From the NCBI RefSeq assembly GCF_002127265.1, contig NZ_NFUU01000001.1, positions 186,001 to 250,000 of the forward strand: a stretch of 64,000 nt of DNA, in the 5' to 3' direction. This document shows positions 16,964 to 25,903 of this stretch, one piece after another. A program made the translations under genes and the position numbers. A model generated the notes under the pieces. It had not been told where the DNA came from and ran no database searches. It worked only from the letters and a program-made list of their open reading frames with translations. Each line of letters opens with the position of its first letter. Within the stretch, counting starts at the first letter, position 1. Origin of the DNA: Hydrogenophaga sp. IBVHS1 (GTDB lineage Bacteria; Pseudomonadota; Gammaproteobacteria; Burkholderiales; Burkholderiaceae_C).

Positions 16964-18321
16964 TATTCAGCACTTGCCTGCTGCACGCTGGCCGCCGCGT
17001 CGAGTTGCACGCGCTGCATCTGGGCAACAGCCTCGAATCGCTGGCGCAATTCGGCGGGCACGGGGATTGATTCGCTTTGACGCGCAATCTCCAGCGGGTC
17101 CACATGCACACCGTTGTCGCGGAATTCCAGATGCAGGTGAGGTCCGGTGGACGCGCCGGTGGAGCCGACGTTGCCGATGAAGTCGCCCTGGCTCACGCGC
17201 TGACCGTCGCGCACGGCGATGCGGCTGAGGTGCGCGTACACCGTCATCTGGTTGTTGCGGTGGCGCACGTAGATCACATTGCCATACCCGCGCTGCACGC
17301 CTGCAAACTCCACCACGCCATCGCCAATGGTTCGCACGGGGGTGCCGGTGGGGGCGGCGTAGTCCACACCCATGTGGGCCTTGCGTGCACCAGAGATCGG
17401 GTGGAAGCGCATGCCGTAGCCGCTGCTCACGCGTGAGAATTCGAGTGGGGAAGACAAATAGTAACGGCGAGCGCTCTGGCCGTTGAAATCGTAATAGCCA
17501 CCCTTGTGGCCTGCGTCCTCGAACCACACGGCTTCGTGCTCGCGGCTGTTGTTGACAAATTCGGCGCTCAGCACGCGGCCGGTGCGCAGACTCTCGCCGT
17601 CGGCTTCGAGGCTCTCGTACACCACACTGAAGCGGTCACCCTGGCGCAGATCGCGGCGGAAATCGATGTTGCTGGCGAACATTTCGGCCAGCTGGATGGC
17701 CACCGGGTCGGGAATGCCGGCCTCGTCGGTGGCGGCGAACAGCGAACTGCGGATGACGCCGCTGGCCAGCCTGGGCGAGGCGGTGAGCGGTGCCTGTTCC
17801 AGGCGCGAGGTGAAGCCGGAGGGCGTTTGCTCGACGACGAGGCGCGCGAAGGAACCTTCGTCTGAGGCCAGCCAACGCGCGGTCAGGCGCAACAGCGCCT
17901 GCCGATCAGAGGTTTCCACGCTGACCAGGCGACCTGCACGCCCGTTGATGAGCTGGCGTGCAACCGGATCGTTGCGCAGAAAAGCCTGGGCCTGGGTGTC
18001 GTTTACGCCCAAGCGCTGCAGAAGGCTCTGGGCGGTGTCGTCGCGGCGGGTGGACTCGCTGCGGAACAGCACCAAAGCGGGCGCTGCCTCAAGGCTTGCG
18101 GCGTGGCTTTGAATGAGGGCGTTGGTGTCGAGAGCCTCAATGACTTGGCGAACAGGCAGGTCGGAGGCGTCGGGGGCCAGCGGCGCGATGCCAAAGGCGG
18201 TAACGCCCGTGCCCAGCAGCAGAACACCCAAGCCGCCCATGATGCGGCGGGGATGCCTGGAGAGGCTCTGGCTGGTGGCATCAAGAAGCTGTGCCAGCGT
18301 GTGAAGTAGCGGACGGATCAA
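16963..18321 (-). CDS. M23 family peptidoglycan metallopeptidase
   Basis: A membrane-anchored endopeptidase of about 452 residues that cuts peptide cross-links in peptidoglycan. After a transmembrane helix (about 28-48) comes a periplasmic region and then a C-terminal LytM domain with the zinc ligands in HMGVDYAAPTGTP and HLHLEFRDNG. It resembles MepM/YebA-type enzymes. The start is uncertain: TTG at 18321 has GGGAA upstream and gives a short cytoplasmic tail; in-frame GTG codons at 18351 and 18405 are alternatives. It is divergent from tyrS. Bactofilin nearby supports a cell-wall role. Confidence 0.88.
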   Translation of the reverse strand: MIRPLLHTLAQLLDATSQSLSRHPRRIMGGLGVLLLGTGVTAFGIAPLAPDASDLPVRQVIEALDTNALIQSHAASLEAAPALVLFRSESTRRDDTAQSLLQRLGVNDTQAQAFLRNDPVARQLINGRAGRLVSVETSDRQALLRLTARWLASDEGSFARLVVEQTPSGFTSRLEQAPLTASPRLASGVIRSSLFAATDEAGIPDPVAIQLAEMFASNIDFRRDLRQGDRFSVVYESLEADGESLRTGRVLSAEFVNNSREHEAVWFEDAGHKGGYYDFNGQSARRYYLSSPLEFSRVSSGYGMRFHPISGARKAHMGVDYAAPTGTPVRTIGDGVVEFAGVQRGYGNVIYVRHRNNQMTVYAHLSRIAVRDGQRVSQGDFIGNVGSTGASTGPHLHLEFRDNGVHVDPLEIARQSESIPVPAELRQRFEAVAQMQRVQLDAAASVQQASAE

Positions 18322-18527
18322 AATCGGGGTTCCCGGCAGGGGCTTGCCCACGGTCTGTGGGGCAATGGCACACAAAAAAGAGCGGTCGATTCGGAACAAG
18401 TTCACTCGATCGCTCGGTGGGTGACGAGACGCCCTTGTTATCGTGCAAAAAGCGCGCCAACTAAAATCTGTCACCCTGGCCGGGCAGTATAGCCACCGCA
18501 GCCTCCTCCGCATTCGAGATAACGCGT

Positions 18528-19790
18528 ATGAACCCCATGCAGAACGAACCCAAAAGTATTCCGAACGAAGTGCCTCAAGGCCTTGCACTGACAGACGGTG
18601 TTCGGGAGGCGTTGAGCGTGACGCTGCGGGGGTGCGAAGAATTGATTCCTCAAGCGGACTGGGTCAAAAAATTGTCACAGTCTGAAAGCACGGGACGGCC
18701 GCTGCGCATCAAACTGGGGCTGGACCCGACCGCCCCCGACATCCACATCGGCCACACGGTGGTGCTCAACAAGATGCGCCAGCTGCAGGACCTGGGACAC
18801 CAGGTGATTTTTCTGATCGGCGACTTCACCAGCCTGATCGGTGACCCCTCGGGTCGCAACAACACCCGCCCGCCGCTGACGAGCGAGCAGATCAAGGCCA
18901 ATGCCGAGACTTACTACAAGCAGGCCAGCCTGGTGCTCGACCCGGCGCGCACGGAGATTCGCTACAACAGCGAATGGAGCCTGCCGCTGGGATCGATGGG
19001 CATGATCCAGCTCGCGGCCAAATACACCGTGGCCCGCATGATGGAGCGCAACGATTTCCACGACCGTTTCAAGGCGGGCACGCCGATCAGCGTGCACGAG
19101 TTTCTGTACCCGTTGATGCAGGGCTACGATTCGGTGGCGCTCAAAAGCGACCTGGAGCTGGGCGGAACGGACCAGAAGTTCAACCTGCTCATGGGCCGGC
19201 ACCTGCAGTCCGAGTACGGCCAGGAACCGCAATGCATCCTGACCATGCCGCTGCTGGAGGGGCTGGACGGCGTGGACAAGATGTCCAAGAGCAAGAACAA
19301 CTACATCGGCATTGCCGAGGAAGCGAACTCGATGTTCGCCAAGGTGCTGAGCATCTCGGACACGCTGATGTGGCGCTGGTACACGCTGTTGTCGTTCAAG
19401 TCGCTCGCGCACATCGAGTCTTTGAAGCAGGCCATTGCAGAGGGGGCTAACCCCAAGGACGCGAAGGTGGCGCTGGCCAAGGAGATCACGGCGCGTTTCC
19501 ACAGCGCGGCGGCGGCGGACGCGGCGGAGCAGGATTTCATCAACCGCAGCAAGGGCGGTGTGCCGGACGAGATTCCCGAGGTGTCTTTGTCGGGCGCGCC
19601 GTTGGGGATTGGGTCGCTGCTCAAGTCGGCCGGCCTGGCACCTTCGTCGAGCGAAGCCAACCGGCTTGTCGACGGAGGTGGTGTGCGTGTGGATGGCGCG
19701 GTGGTCAGCGACAAGGGGTTGAAACTGCCAGCTGGGAGTTATGTGGTGCAGGTGGGTAAGCGGAAGTTTGCCCGGGTTTCTTTGGGTTGA
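18528..19790 (+). CDS. tyrS: tyrosyl-tRNA synthetase
   Basis: A class I synthetase of 420 residues that charges tRNA-Tyr. Signature HIGH lies at residues 73-76 and KMSKS near 251-255, with tyrosine-site residues in QGYDSVALKSDLELGGTDQKFN. The C-terminal S4 domain (from about 350) binds the tRNA. The sequence is of the second bacterial TyrRS type, common in betaproteobacteria. ATG at 18528 is preceded by GAGAT. A 24-base perfect inverted repeat follows the gene. Confidence 0.97.
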   Translation: MNPMQNEPKSIPNEVPQGLALTDGVREALSVTLRGCEELIPQADWVKKLSQSESTGRPLRIKLGLDPTAPDIHIGHTVVLNKMRQLQDLGHQVIFLIGDFTSLIGDPSGRNNTRPPLTSEQIKANAETYYKQASLVLDPARTEIRYNSEWSLPLGSMGMIQLAAKYTVARMMERNDFHDRFKAGTPISVHEFLYPLMQGYDSVALKSDLELGGTDQKFNLLMGRHLQSEYGQEPQCILTMPLLEGLDGVDKMSKSKNNYIGIAEEANSMFAKVLSISDTLMWRWYTLLSFKSLAHIESLKQAIAEGANPKDAKVALAKEITARFHSAAAADAAEQDFINRSKGGVPDEIPEVSLSGAPLGIGSLLKSAGLAPSSSEANRLVDGGGVRVDGAVVSDKGLKLPAGSYVVQVGKRKFARVSLG

Positions 19791-19814
19791 TTTTTTCGCT
19801 CTTCGACCGCGCGG

Positions 19815-19914
19815 GATCGAAGCACCAGGGCGCTCTGCTCCGCGAATGTCCCCCGGCGGCGGGAGGCCGCCTCCGCCTTTATTTCGCTGCGCAGAGCGCC
19901 CTGGTGCTTCGATC
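19815..19914. repeat. perfect 24-base inverted repeat with nested hairpin
   Basis: The arms at 19815-19838 (GATCGAAGCACCAGGGCGCT...) and 19891-19914 are exact reverse complements over 24 bases. Inside the loop is a second stem, GGCGGC (19855-19860) with GCCGCC (19866-19871). It sits between the convergent tyrS and ankyrin genes and differs in sequence from the repeat at 16704. It looks like a REP-type or bidirectional-terminator element. Confidence 0.85.
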
Positions 19915-19955
19915 TGACGAGATCGTCGGCGCACCGCCTCAGCCAGCGAACAAGC

Positions 19956-20636
19956 TCACCGCCCCCCAGCTTTCTCCAGCATCCCGACCATCACCGCATA
20001 CCCGCGCGAACGAGCGAGTTGCAAAGGCGTCTGTCCCTGACGGTCCGTCAAATGCAAGCTGGCCCCTGCATCGATCAAGGCTCTTAACGTCGCCTGATGG
20101 CGCGGCCCGCCATCACCCAGCACGATGGACTCGATCACCGCTGTCCAGTGCAGGTTGTTCACGTGGTCCAGCGGCGCGCCCGCAGCGATGAGCTGGCGCA
20201 CCACGCCATCGTGTCCCAGGTGCGCCGCCGCAATCAGGGCCGTGCCGTCGTAGCGGCTGGTGGTCTGCTTCGCGCTGGCGCCCAGTTGCAGCAGCACGCG
20301 CAGGGTTTCCTCGTCGTCCACTACCGAAGCGATGGTCACGCCGTCGTAGCGGTCGTTCTCCAGCCGGTTCAGGTCGGCGCCGGCCTTGGCCAGCACGCGG
20401 ATGGCCTCGCGTTGTCGCGCGAAGGTCGCCACGTGCAGTGGCGTGCGGCCATGGGCGTCGGTGGCGTTCAGCGGGGTACCTGCGGCCACCAGGCGCGCCA
20501 GCTTCGCTGTATCGCCTTTGTGGGCCGCTGCGTGCAGCCCCGTGTAGGCTGCCGCTTCGGCCGCGCTGGGCCCAACCTGCGCCTGAGCGCTTGCAGCGGT
20601 GAAAACCAGCGACAGCGTCAAGAGCAGGGCTTTCAT
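19956..20636 (-). CDS. exported ankyrin-repeat protein
   Basis: A protein of 226 residues with a clear signal peptide (MKALLLTLSLVFTAASAQA) followed by about five ankyrin repeats, visible as GLHAAAHKGDTAKLARLVAAG, GRTPLHVATFARQREAIRVL, ALIAAAHLGHDGVVRQLIAAG, a divergent one, and GQTPLQLARSRGYAVMVGML. Such periplasmic ankyrin proteins (AnkB type) have been linked to catalase function and oxidative-stress tolerance in Pseudomonas. Its start overlaps the stop of the HbpS-like gene (ATGA), so the two exported proteins are coupled. The partner and function here are unknown. Confidence 0.9.
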   Translation of the reverse strand: MKALLLTLSLVFTAASAQAQVGPSAAEAAAYTGLHAAAHKGDTAKLARLVAAGTPLNATDAHGRTPLHVATFARQREAIRVLAKAGADLNRLENDRYDGVTIASVVDDEETLRVLLQLGASAKQTTSRYDGTALIAAAHLGHDGVVRQLIAAGAPLDHVNNLHWTAVIESIVLGDGGPRHQATLRALIDAGASLHLTDRQGQTPLQLARSRGYAVMVGMLEKAGGR

Positions 20637-21124
20637 TTCAGCAGCTCTGCGACCTTGGCAATGCCCGCGTTCGCGCACTGCTCGTCCAGATGACCACCGG
20701 GTGCGCCGCCCACGCCCACGGCACCGATGACCTCGTTGCCCACCTTCACCGGCACGCCGCCGCCCAGCACCAGGAAACCCGGAATGTCCACGAGCGTCGC
20801 GGCGCCGGGGTTCTTCTGTACGTTCTCCAGCATCGCGGCGGTGGTGTTGCGCGCCGAGGCCGAGGTGTAGGCCTTGCCTTGAGCGGCGCCCACCGTGTGC
20901 GGGCCGGCGTTGTCGGCGCGCTGCAGAGCGCGCAAGCTGCCGGCGCGGTCCACCACGGCGGCCGTTACGTTGTAGCCGCTCGCGCTGCACGACGCGACGG
21001 TGGCCGCGGCGATCTGGTTCGCCAGGTCCAGCGACATGTTCTTCTCCGTGCGCACGGCCTGCGCGCTGGCTGCGGTGGCGATGAGGGACAGGGCGAGGAG
21101 GGAAGTCTTTGCTGCGAATTTCAT
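20633..21124 (-). CDS. exported GlcG/HbpS-like (heme-binding) protein
   Basis: A protein of 163 residues: a signal peptide (cleavage after AASAQA near residue 22), then a single GlcG/HbpS domain (DUF336) with the motifs NVTAAVVDRAGSLRAL, TVGAAQGKAYTSASA, IPGFLVLGGGVPV and VIGAVGVGGAPGGHLDEQCA. HbpS binds heme and senses redox state in Streptomyces; most proteobacterial members have no assigned role. Being exported and coupled to an ankyrin protein suggests a periplasmic complex. Confidence 0.9.
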   Translation of the reverse strand: MKFAAKTSLLALSLIATAASAQAVRTEKNMSLDLANQIAAATVASCSASGYNVTAAVVDRAGSLRALQRADNAGPHTVGAAQGKAYTSASARNTTAAMLENVQKNPGAATLVDIPGFLVLGGGVPVKVGNEVIGAVGVGGAPGGHLDEQCANAGIAKVAELLK

Positions 21125-21145
21125 GGTGTTCTCTGGTGGTGTTGA

Positions 21146-21162
21146 ACGGTTCGATCAACCGT
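21146..21162. promoter_or_regulatory. small palindrome upstream of the HbpS-like gene
   Basis: ACGGTT (21146-21151) and AACCGT (21157-21162) flank five bases and lie about 22 bases before the HbpS-like start, within the 104-base gap behind the response-regulator gene. It could be an operator or a weak stem-loop; no T-tract follows on the minus strand. Confidence 0.3.
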
Positions 21163-21228
21163 GGGAGAACTGTAAAAACTCGCGCCGTGAATCGCCATTC
21201 GGGCGGCTACGCGCAAGCCTCCGTAGAA

Positions 21229-21867
21229 CTACGCAGTGCCCGCATCACCGGCATCCACCAGCGCCGCATAGTGCCGGATCAGGTGCGCCAGCGACGCCAC
21301 CTGCAGTTTGGCAAAGAGGTTGGCCCGGTGCGTTTCCACCGTGCGCGGCGAGAGGCCCAGCGAGCGGCCGATCTCCTTGTTGGTCAACCCCTCGACGATC
21401 AGGCCCAGCACCTCGCGTTCACGCTCGGAGAGTTGTGCATAGCGCTCGCGGGCGGCGCGGTCGCCCTCGTTTCGCTGGCGCGAACGCACGTGTTGTCGCA
21501 CGGCGTTCTGCAGGGCTTCCAGCAAGGCCTCGTCGTTCACCGGCTTTTCCAGAAACTCCGCCGCACCGGCCTTGAAGGCGCGGCGGCACATGTCCACCGT
21601 GCCGTGCCCTGTGAGCATGATTACCGGCTGATCCACGCCTTGCGCCACCAGGGTGTCGAGCACACTCAGGCCGCTGATGCCAGGCATGCGCACGTCGAGC
21701 ACGATGGCACCGATGCCCTCGCGGTCGAAGGTGTTCAGGAAGGCTTGCGGATCGCTCCACGCCTGCACCCGCAGGCCCACCGTGCCGATCAGCAGGGCCA
21801 GGCTTTCGCGCACGGCCTGGTCGTCGTCGATCAGGTGCACGGTGGGCGACAGGGTGTCGGTGCTCAT
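21229..21867 (-). CDS. FixJ/NarL-type response regulator
   Basis: A DNA-binding regulator of 212 residues. The receiver domain (about 10-120) has the acidic pair in LIDDD, the phospho-acceptor aspartate in IVLDVRMPG, the threonine in MLTGHG and the lysine in EKPV. A LuxR-type helix-turn-helix follows (about 145-205; LSEREREVLGLIVEGLTNKE). ATG at 21867 overlaps the stop of the histidine kinase (ATGA), making them a cognate pair. Its target is unknown; the kinase-regulator pair lies directly behind the glycogen operon. Confidence 0.93.
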   Translation of the reverse strand: MSTDTLSPTVHLIDDDQAVRESLALLIGTVGLRVQAWSDPQAFLNTFDREGIGAIVLDVRMPGISGLSVLDTLVAQGVDQPVIMLTGHGTVDMCRRAFKAGAAEFLEKPVNDEALLEALQNAVRQHVRSRQRNEGDRAARERYAQLSEREREVLGLIVEGLTNKEIGRSLGLSPRTVETHRANLFAKLQVASLAHLIRHYAALVDAGDAGTA

Positions 21868-23342
21868 GCTCGGTCTTCCTTCAGCGGCAGCCTCAGCTGG
21901 AAGACCGCACCACCCGTGGTCCCATTGGCCGCCGTGATCGAGCCACCCATGCCCTGGGCGAGCGACTCGCACAGGCTCAGGCCCAGCCCGAGCCCACCTT
22001 CGCGCGTGGAGAAGAAGGGCTCAAAAAGCCGCGGCAGCACGTCCAGTGCGATGCCGGGGCCGCTGTCGGCCACCGCCAGCTGGGCCTGGCCGCCCTGCAC
22101 GGTCATTGTCAGCAAGAGGTGGCGTTTCGACGCATCGACCGGCTCCATCGCCTGCAGCGCGTTGAGGATCAGGTTGTGCACGATCTGGTCGAGCGCCACC
22201 GGGTCCGCCTGCACCAGCAGGCGCGGCGGGCCTTCGAGCTGTGGGCTGACCCCACGCCGCTGACTTTCGGGCTCCAGCAGGTACAGCGCGCGGCGCACCG
22301 CTTCCACCAGGTCCATCGCCTGCGACTGCTGGGTGGCGTCCGGTCGCTCCACCGCGCGGCGCAGTCGGCCCACCACGTCGGCCGCGCGGCGCGCCTGTTC
22401 GACGGCCTGGGTCATCGCACTGCGCGCGGTGTCCATGTCGGGCGGATCGTCGGCCAGCAGGCGCTGCGCGGCCTGGGTGTTGGCCAGCACGGCCGTGAGC
22501 GGCTGGTTGAGCTCGTGCGCCATGCCGGCCGCCAGCTCACCCAGCGTGTTCAACCTGCCCACCTGGCCCAGCCGAAGCAGTTCCTCGGCACGCCGACGCT
22601 CGCTGCGCTGGCGCTGCAGGTGGCGCAGCGCGGCCAGCACCAGCGCCACCGCCAGCACCCAGGCGAGCATGCGGCTCCAGGGCAGATGGCCCCACCCCAG
22701 GTGGCGCACGGCCACCACGTCGAACGGCTGGCTTTCGGCGGCCACGACCTTGTGGAACTCGAAGCGCCAGCCGGGTCGTGTGCCCGGCGACAGATCGCCG
22801 GCCTGAATCACGTGCTCGCTGCCCGCGTGCACCAGCGACACGCGCACCGGGCTGCTCTCGCGCTGCATCGGCCATTCCGGCCACGGCACCATGGTGCGCA
22901 GGTCGATGGTGAGCGCGTAGCTCGTGGGCGTGGCCGCGAGCACCATGCGGTAGCGCCCGCTTTGCAGGTCGGGCACAGCCAGCGCCGCGCGGCGGGCGGT
23001 GCGGGACGCCGCCTCCGCATCGGTCAGCGCCGCATCAGGCCAGGCCTGGTCGGCGTCGCGCCGCTGCACGGCCAGAATCTGTGGGTAGAGCGCCGGCAGG
23101 CGCTGCTCGGGTGGCGTGCCGGACGGGCCTGCGCTGTCGGGTTGCAGCAGCGCCAGCGTGGCCAGAATCGCGTCGTGCTGCACCACCTGCTGGCTCAGCA
23201 AACGGTGCACGATGCGCGCGTCGGTCTCGAACAAGGCGCGCTGCTGTTCCAGCGACTGGCGCGCGATCGCGGCCGCGCCGGCCAGGGCCACCACCACCCC
23301 GCCGACCAACCACCACACCGAGAGTCGCCAGGGCCGTCGCAT
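21864..23342 (-). CDS. membrane sensor histidine kinase
   Basis: A protein of 492 residues with two transmembrane helices (about 8-27 and 225-245) enclosing a periplasmic sensor region of about 195 residues, then a dimerisation/phospho-acceptor helix (GMAHELNQPLTAVLANT) and a HATPase domain (NLILNALQAM, DSGPGI, GGLGLGLSL). The ELNQPL pattern is seen in FixL/DctB-type kinases that pair with FixJ-type regulators, as here. The gap after glgP is only 39 bases, so read-through from the glycogen operon is plausible. The signal is unknown. Confidence 0.92.
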   Translation of the reverse strand: MRRPWRLSVWWLVGGVVVALAGAAAIARQSLEQQRALFETDARIVHRLLSQQVVQHDAILATLALLQPDSAGPSGTPPEQRLPALYPQILAVQRRDADQAWPDAALTDAEAASRTARRAALAVPDLQSGRYRMVLAATPTSYALTIDLRTMVPWPEWPMQRESSPVRVSLVHAGSEHVIQAGDLSPGTRPGWRFEFHKVVAAESQPFDVVAVRHLGWGHLPWSRMLAWVLAVALVLAALRHLQRQRSERRRAEELLRLGQVGRLNTLGELAAGMAHELNQPLTAVLANTQAAQRLLADDPPDMDTARSAMTQAVEQARRAADVVGRLRRAVERPDATQQSQAMDLVEAVRRALYLLEPESQRRGVSPQLEGPPRLLVQADPVALDQIVHNLILNALQAMEPVDASKRHLLLTMTVQGGQAQLAVADSGPGIALDVLPRLFEPFFSTREGGLGLGLSLCESLAQGMGGSITAANGTTGGAVFQLRLPLKEDRA

Positions 23343-23381
23343 GCGGCGGATTCTGGCACGCGCTCTGGCCGTGCCGTGTTC

Positions 23382-25850
23382 TCAGGGGAACAGCGGCTTG
23401 ACGTTCCAGATCTCGCTGGCGTATTCGCGGATGGTGCGGTCTGACGAAAAAGCGCCCATGCCGGCCACGTTCAGAACAGCGTGGCGGGTCCATTCGTCCG
23501 GCTTGCGGTAGAGCGCGTCCACCTTGTGTTGCGTGGCCAGGTAGTCGGTGTAGTCGGCCAGCAAGAGGTAGTAATCGGATTCGAGCAGGGTGCGCGTGAT
23601 GTCGTGGAAACGCCCCGGTTCTTCCGGGCTGAAGGCGCCCTCGGCGATGCGGTCGATGGCGGTCTTGAGGTCGTAGTTGTGGTCGTAGTAGCGGCGTGGG
23701 TTGTAGCCGCTGGCGCGCAGGGCGGCCACCTGCTCGGTGCGGTGGCCGAAGATGAAGATGTGCTCCAGACCCACATGCTCGGCGATCTCGATGTTGGCGC
23801 CGTCCCAGGTGCCGATGGTCAGCGCGCCATTGAGCGAGAACTTCATGTTGCCGGTGCCCGAAGCTTCGGTGCCGGCGGTCGAAATCTGCTCCGAGAGATC
23901 GGCCGCAGGGATGATGATTTCGGCCAGCGACACCCGGTAGTTGGGGATGAACACCACCTTGAGCTTGTCGCCCACGCGCTTGTCGTGGTTGACGACGCGA
24001 GCCACGTCGTTGATGAGCTTGATCACCAGCTTGGCCATGAAATAGGCCGAGGCCGCCTTGCCCGCAAAAACTACTGTGCGCGGCACCCAGTCGGCGTGCG
24101 GGTGCGCCAGGATCTGCTGGTAGCGCGTGACCACGTGCAGCACGTTGAGCAGCTGGCGCTTGTACTCGTGCATGCGCTTGATCTGCACGTCGAACAGGCT
24201 GTTCGGGTTGACGATCACACCGGTTTCGGCGGCAATGCGCTCGGCCAGGCGGCGTTTGTTCTGCGCCTTGGCGTCCTGGAAGGCGCTCACGAATTCGGGG
24301 TCAGCGGCCAGCGGGCGCAGCTGCTCCAGCTCGTCAAGGTTGCGCCGCCAGGTGGTGCCGATGCGCGCGTCGATCAGGCTGGCCAGCGGCCGGTTGGCCT
24401 GCGAGAGCCAGCGCCGTGGCGTGATGCCGTTGGTCTTGTTGCAAAAGCGCTCGGGGTAGAGCCGGGCGAAGTCGGCAAAGATGGTCTGCACCATGAGCTG
24501 GCTGTGCAGGGCCGAGACGCCATTCACCTTGTGGCTGGCCAGCACCGAGAGGTAGGCCATGCGCACGCGGCGCTGGCCGCGTTCATCGATCAGCGACACG
24601 CGGCGCAGCAGGTCGTTTTCACCGGGGAAGCGCTCGTGCACCTCGGCCAGGAAGATCGCGTTCAGGTCGTAGATGATGCGCAGGTGCCGGGGCAGCAGGC
24701 GGCCCATCAGCTCCACCGGCCAGGTTTCCAGCGCTTCCTGCATCAAAGTGTGGTTGGTGTAGCTGAACACCCGTTTGCAGATGCCCCAGGCGTTGTCCCA
24801 CTCCAGCCCTTGTTCGTCCACCAGCAGGCGCATGAGCTCGGGCACCGCGAGCGCGGGGTGGGTGTCGTTGAGGTGAATTGCCACGCGGTCGGCAAAGATC
24901 GCGAAGTCGCCCTGGTGCTTCTTGAAGCGGCGCACGATGTCCTGCAGCGAGGCGCTGACGAAGAAGTACTCCTGGCGAAGGCGCAACTCCTTGCCATGGT
25001 CGGTGCTGTCGTCGGGGTAGAGCACCCGCGAGACGTTTTCCGATGCGTTCTTGGCCTCCACCGCACGCATGTAGTCGCCCTTGTTGAACGCGTCGAGGTT
25101 GATGCCGCTGGTAGCACGCGCGGTCCACAGCCGCATGGTGGCCACGCTGCTGAGTTCGTGGCCGGGCACGCCGGTGTCGTAAGCGGTGGCAATCACGTCG
25201 TCGGTTTCCACCCAGCGCACCTGCTCGTCGGCCTGGACCAGCCGCCCGCCGAACTGCACCGTGTAGCTGAACTCGGGCCGCATGAGCTCCCACGGGTTGC
25301 CGTTCACCAGCCAGTAGTCGGGCTCTTCCACCTGACGGCCGTCGACGATGCGCTGCGCGAACATGCCGTAGTCGTAGCGGATGCCATAGCCCATGCCGGG
25401 CAAGCCCACGGTGGCCATGGAATCGAGGAAGCACGCGGCGAGGCGCCCGAGGCCACCATTGCCCAGGCCGGCATCGGTTTCCAGGTCGATCAGCGCGTCG
25501 AAATCCACGCCGAGCTGGGTGCAGGCGGTGCGCGCCTCGTCCAGGATGCCCACCGAGAGCAGTGCGTTGGTGAGCGCGCGCCCGGTGAGGAACTCCATCG
25601 AGAGGTAGTACACGCGCTTGGCGTCGCTGTCCTGCGCGGTGGCCAGCGTCTCGCGCCAGCGGTGCATCATGCGATCGCGCACGGCGTGGAACAGGGCGAA
25701 GAGCCAGTCGCGCCGTGTGGCCGAACGCGGATCACGGCCCACCGAGTAGATCAAGCAGTTGGCGATCGACTTTCGCAAGGCGTCCACGCCGTTGTCCAGA
25801 TGGTCGTATTCGAACGCGACGGGCGCGATGGCGGGCGTGGTGTCGGGCAT
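23382..25850 (-). CDS. glgP: glycogen phosphorylase
   Basis: A PLP enzyme of 822 residues that releases glucose-1-phosphate from the ends of glycogen and maltodextrin. Full length against about 815 in E. coli. The segments VYYLSMEFLTGRAL, AGLGNGGLGRLAACFLDS and HLNDTHPALAVPELMR are characteristic, and the PLP lysine lies in GTGNMKFSLNGALTIGT (about residue 670). ATG at 25850 is chosen; an in-frame start 21 bases upstream is possible. It is the last gene of the glg operon, 53 bases after glgA. Confidence 0.97.
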   Translation of the reverse strand: MPDTTPAIAPVAFEYDHLDNGVDALRKSIANCLIYSVGRDPRSATRRDWLFALFHAVRDRMMHRWRETLATAQDSDAKRVYYLSMEFLTGRALTNALLSVGILDEARTACTQLGVDFDALIDLETDAGLGNGGLGRLAACFLDSMATVGLPGMGYGIRYDYGMFAQRIVDGRQVEEPDYWLVNGNPWELMRPEFSYTVQFGGRLVQADEQVRWVETDDVIATAYDTGVPGHELSSVATMRLWTARATSGINLDAFNKGDYMRAVEAKNASENVSRVLYPDDSTDHGKELRLRQEYFFVSASLQDIVRRFKKHQGDFAIFADRVAIHLNDTHPALAVPELMRLLVDEQGLEWDNAWGICKRVFSYTNHTLMQEALETWPVELMGRLLPRHLRIIYDLNAIFLAEVHERFPGENDLLRRVSLIDERGQRRVRMAYLSVLASHKVNGVSALHSQLMVQTIFADFARLYPERFCNKTNGITPRRWLSQANRPLASLIDARIGTTWRRNLDELEQLRPLAADPEFVSAFQDAKAQNKRRLAERIAAETGVIVNPNSLFDVQIKRMHEYKRQLLNVLHVVTRYQQILAHPHADWVPRTVVFAGKAASAYFMAKLVIKLINDVARVVNHDKRVGDKLKVVFIPNYRVSLAEIIIPAADLSEQISTAGTEASGTGNMKFSLNGALTIGTWDGANIEIAEHVGLEHIFIFGHRTEQVAALRASGYNPRRYYDHNYDLKTAIDRIAEGAFSPEEPGRFHDITRTLLESDYYLLLADYTDYLATQHKVDALYRKPDEWTRHAVLNVAGMGAFSSDRTIREYASEIWNVKPLFP

Positions 25851-25903
25851 GGCGGTGGGGTGTGCGTGGTGGTGCTGGGGGCAGAAGCAATAAACGTGCA
25901 GGC

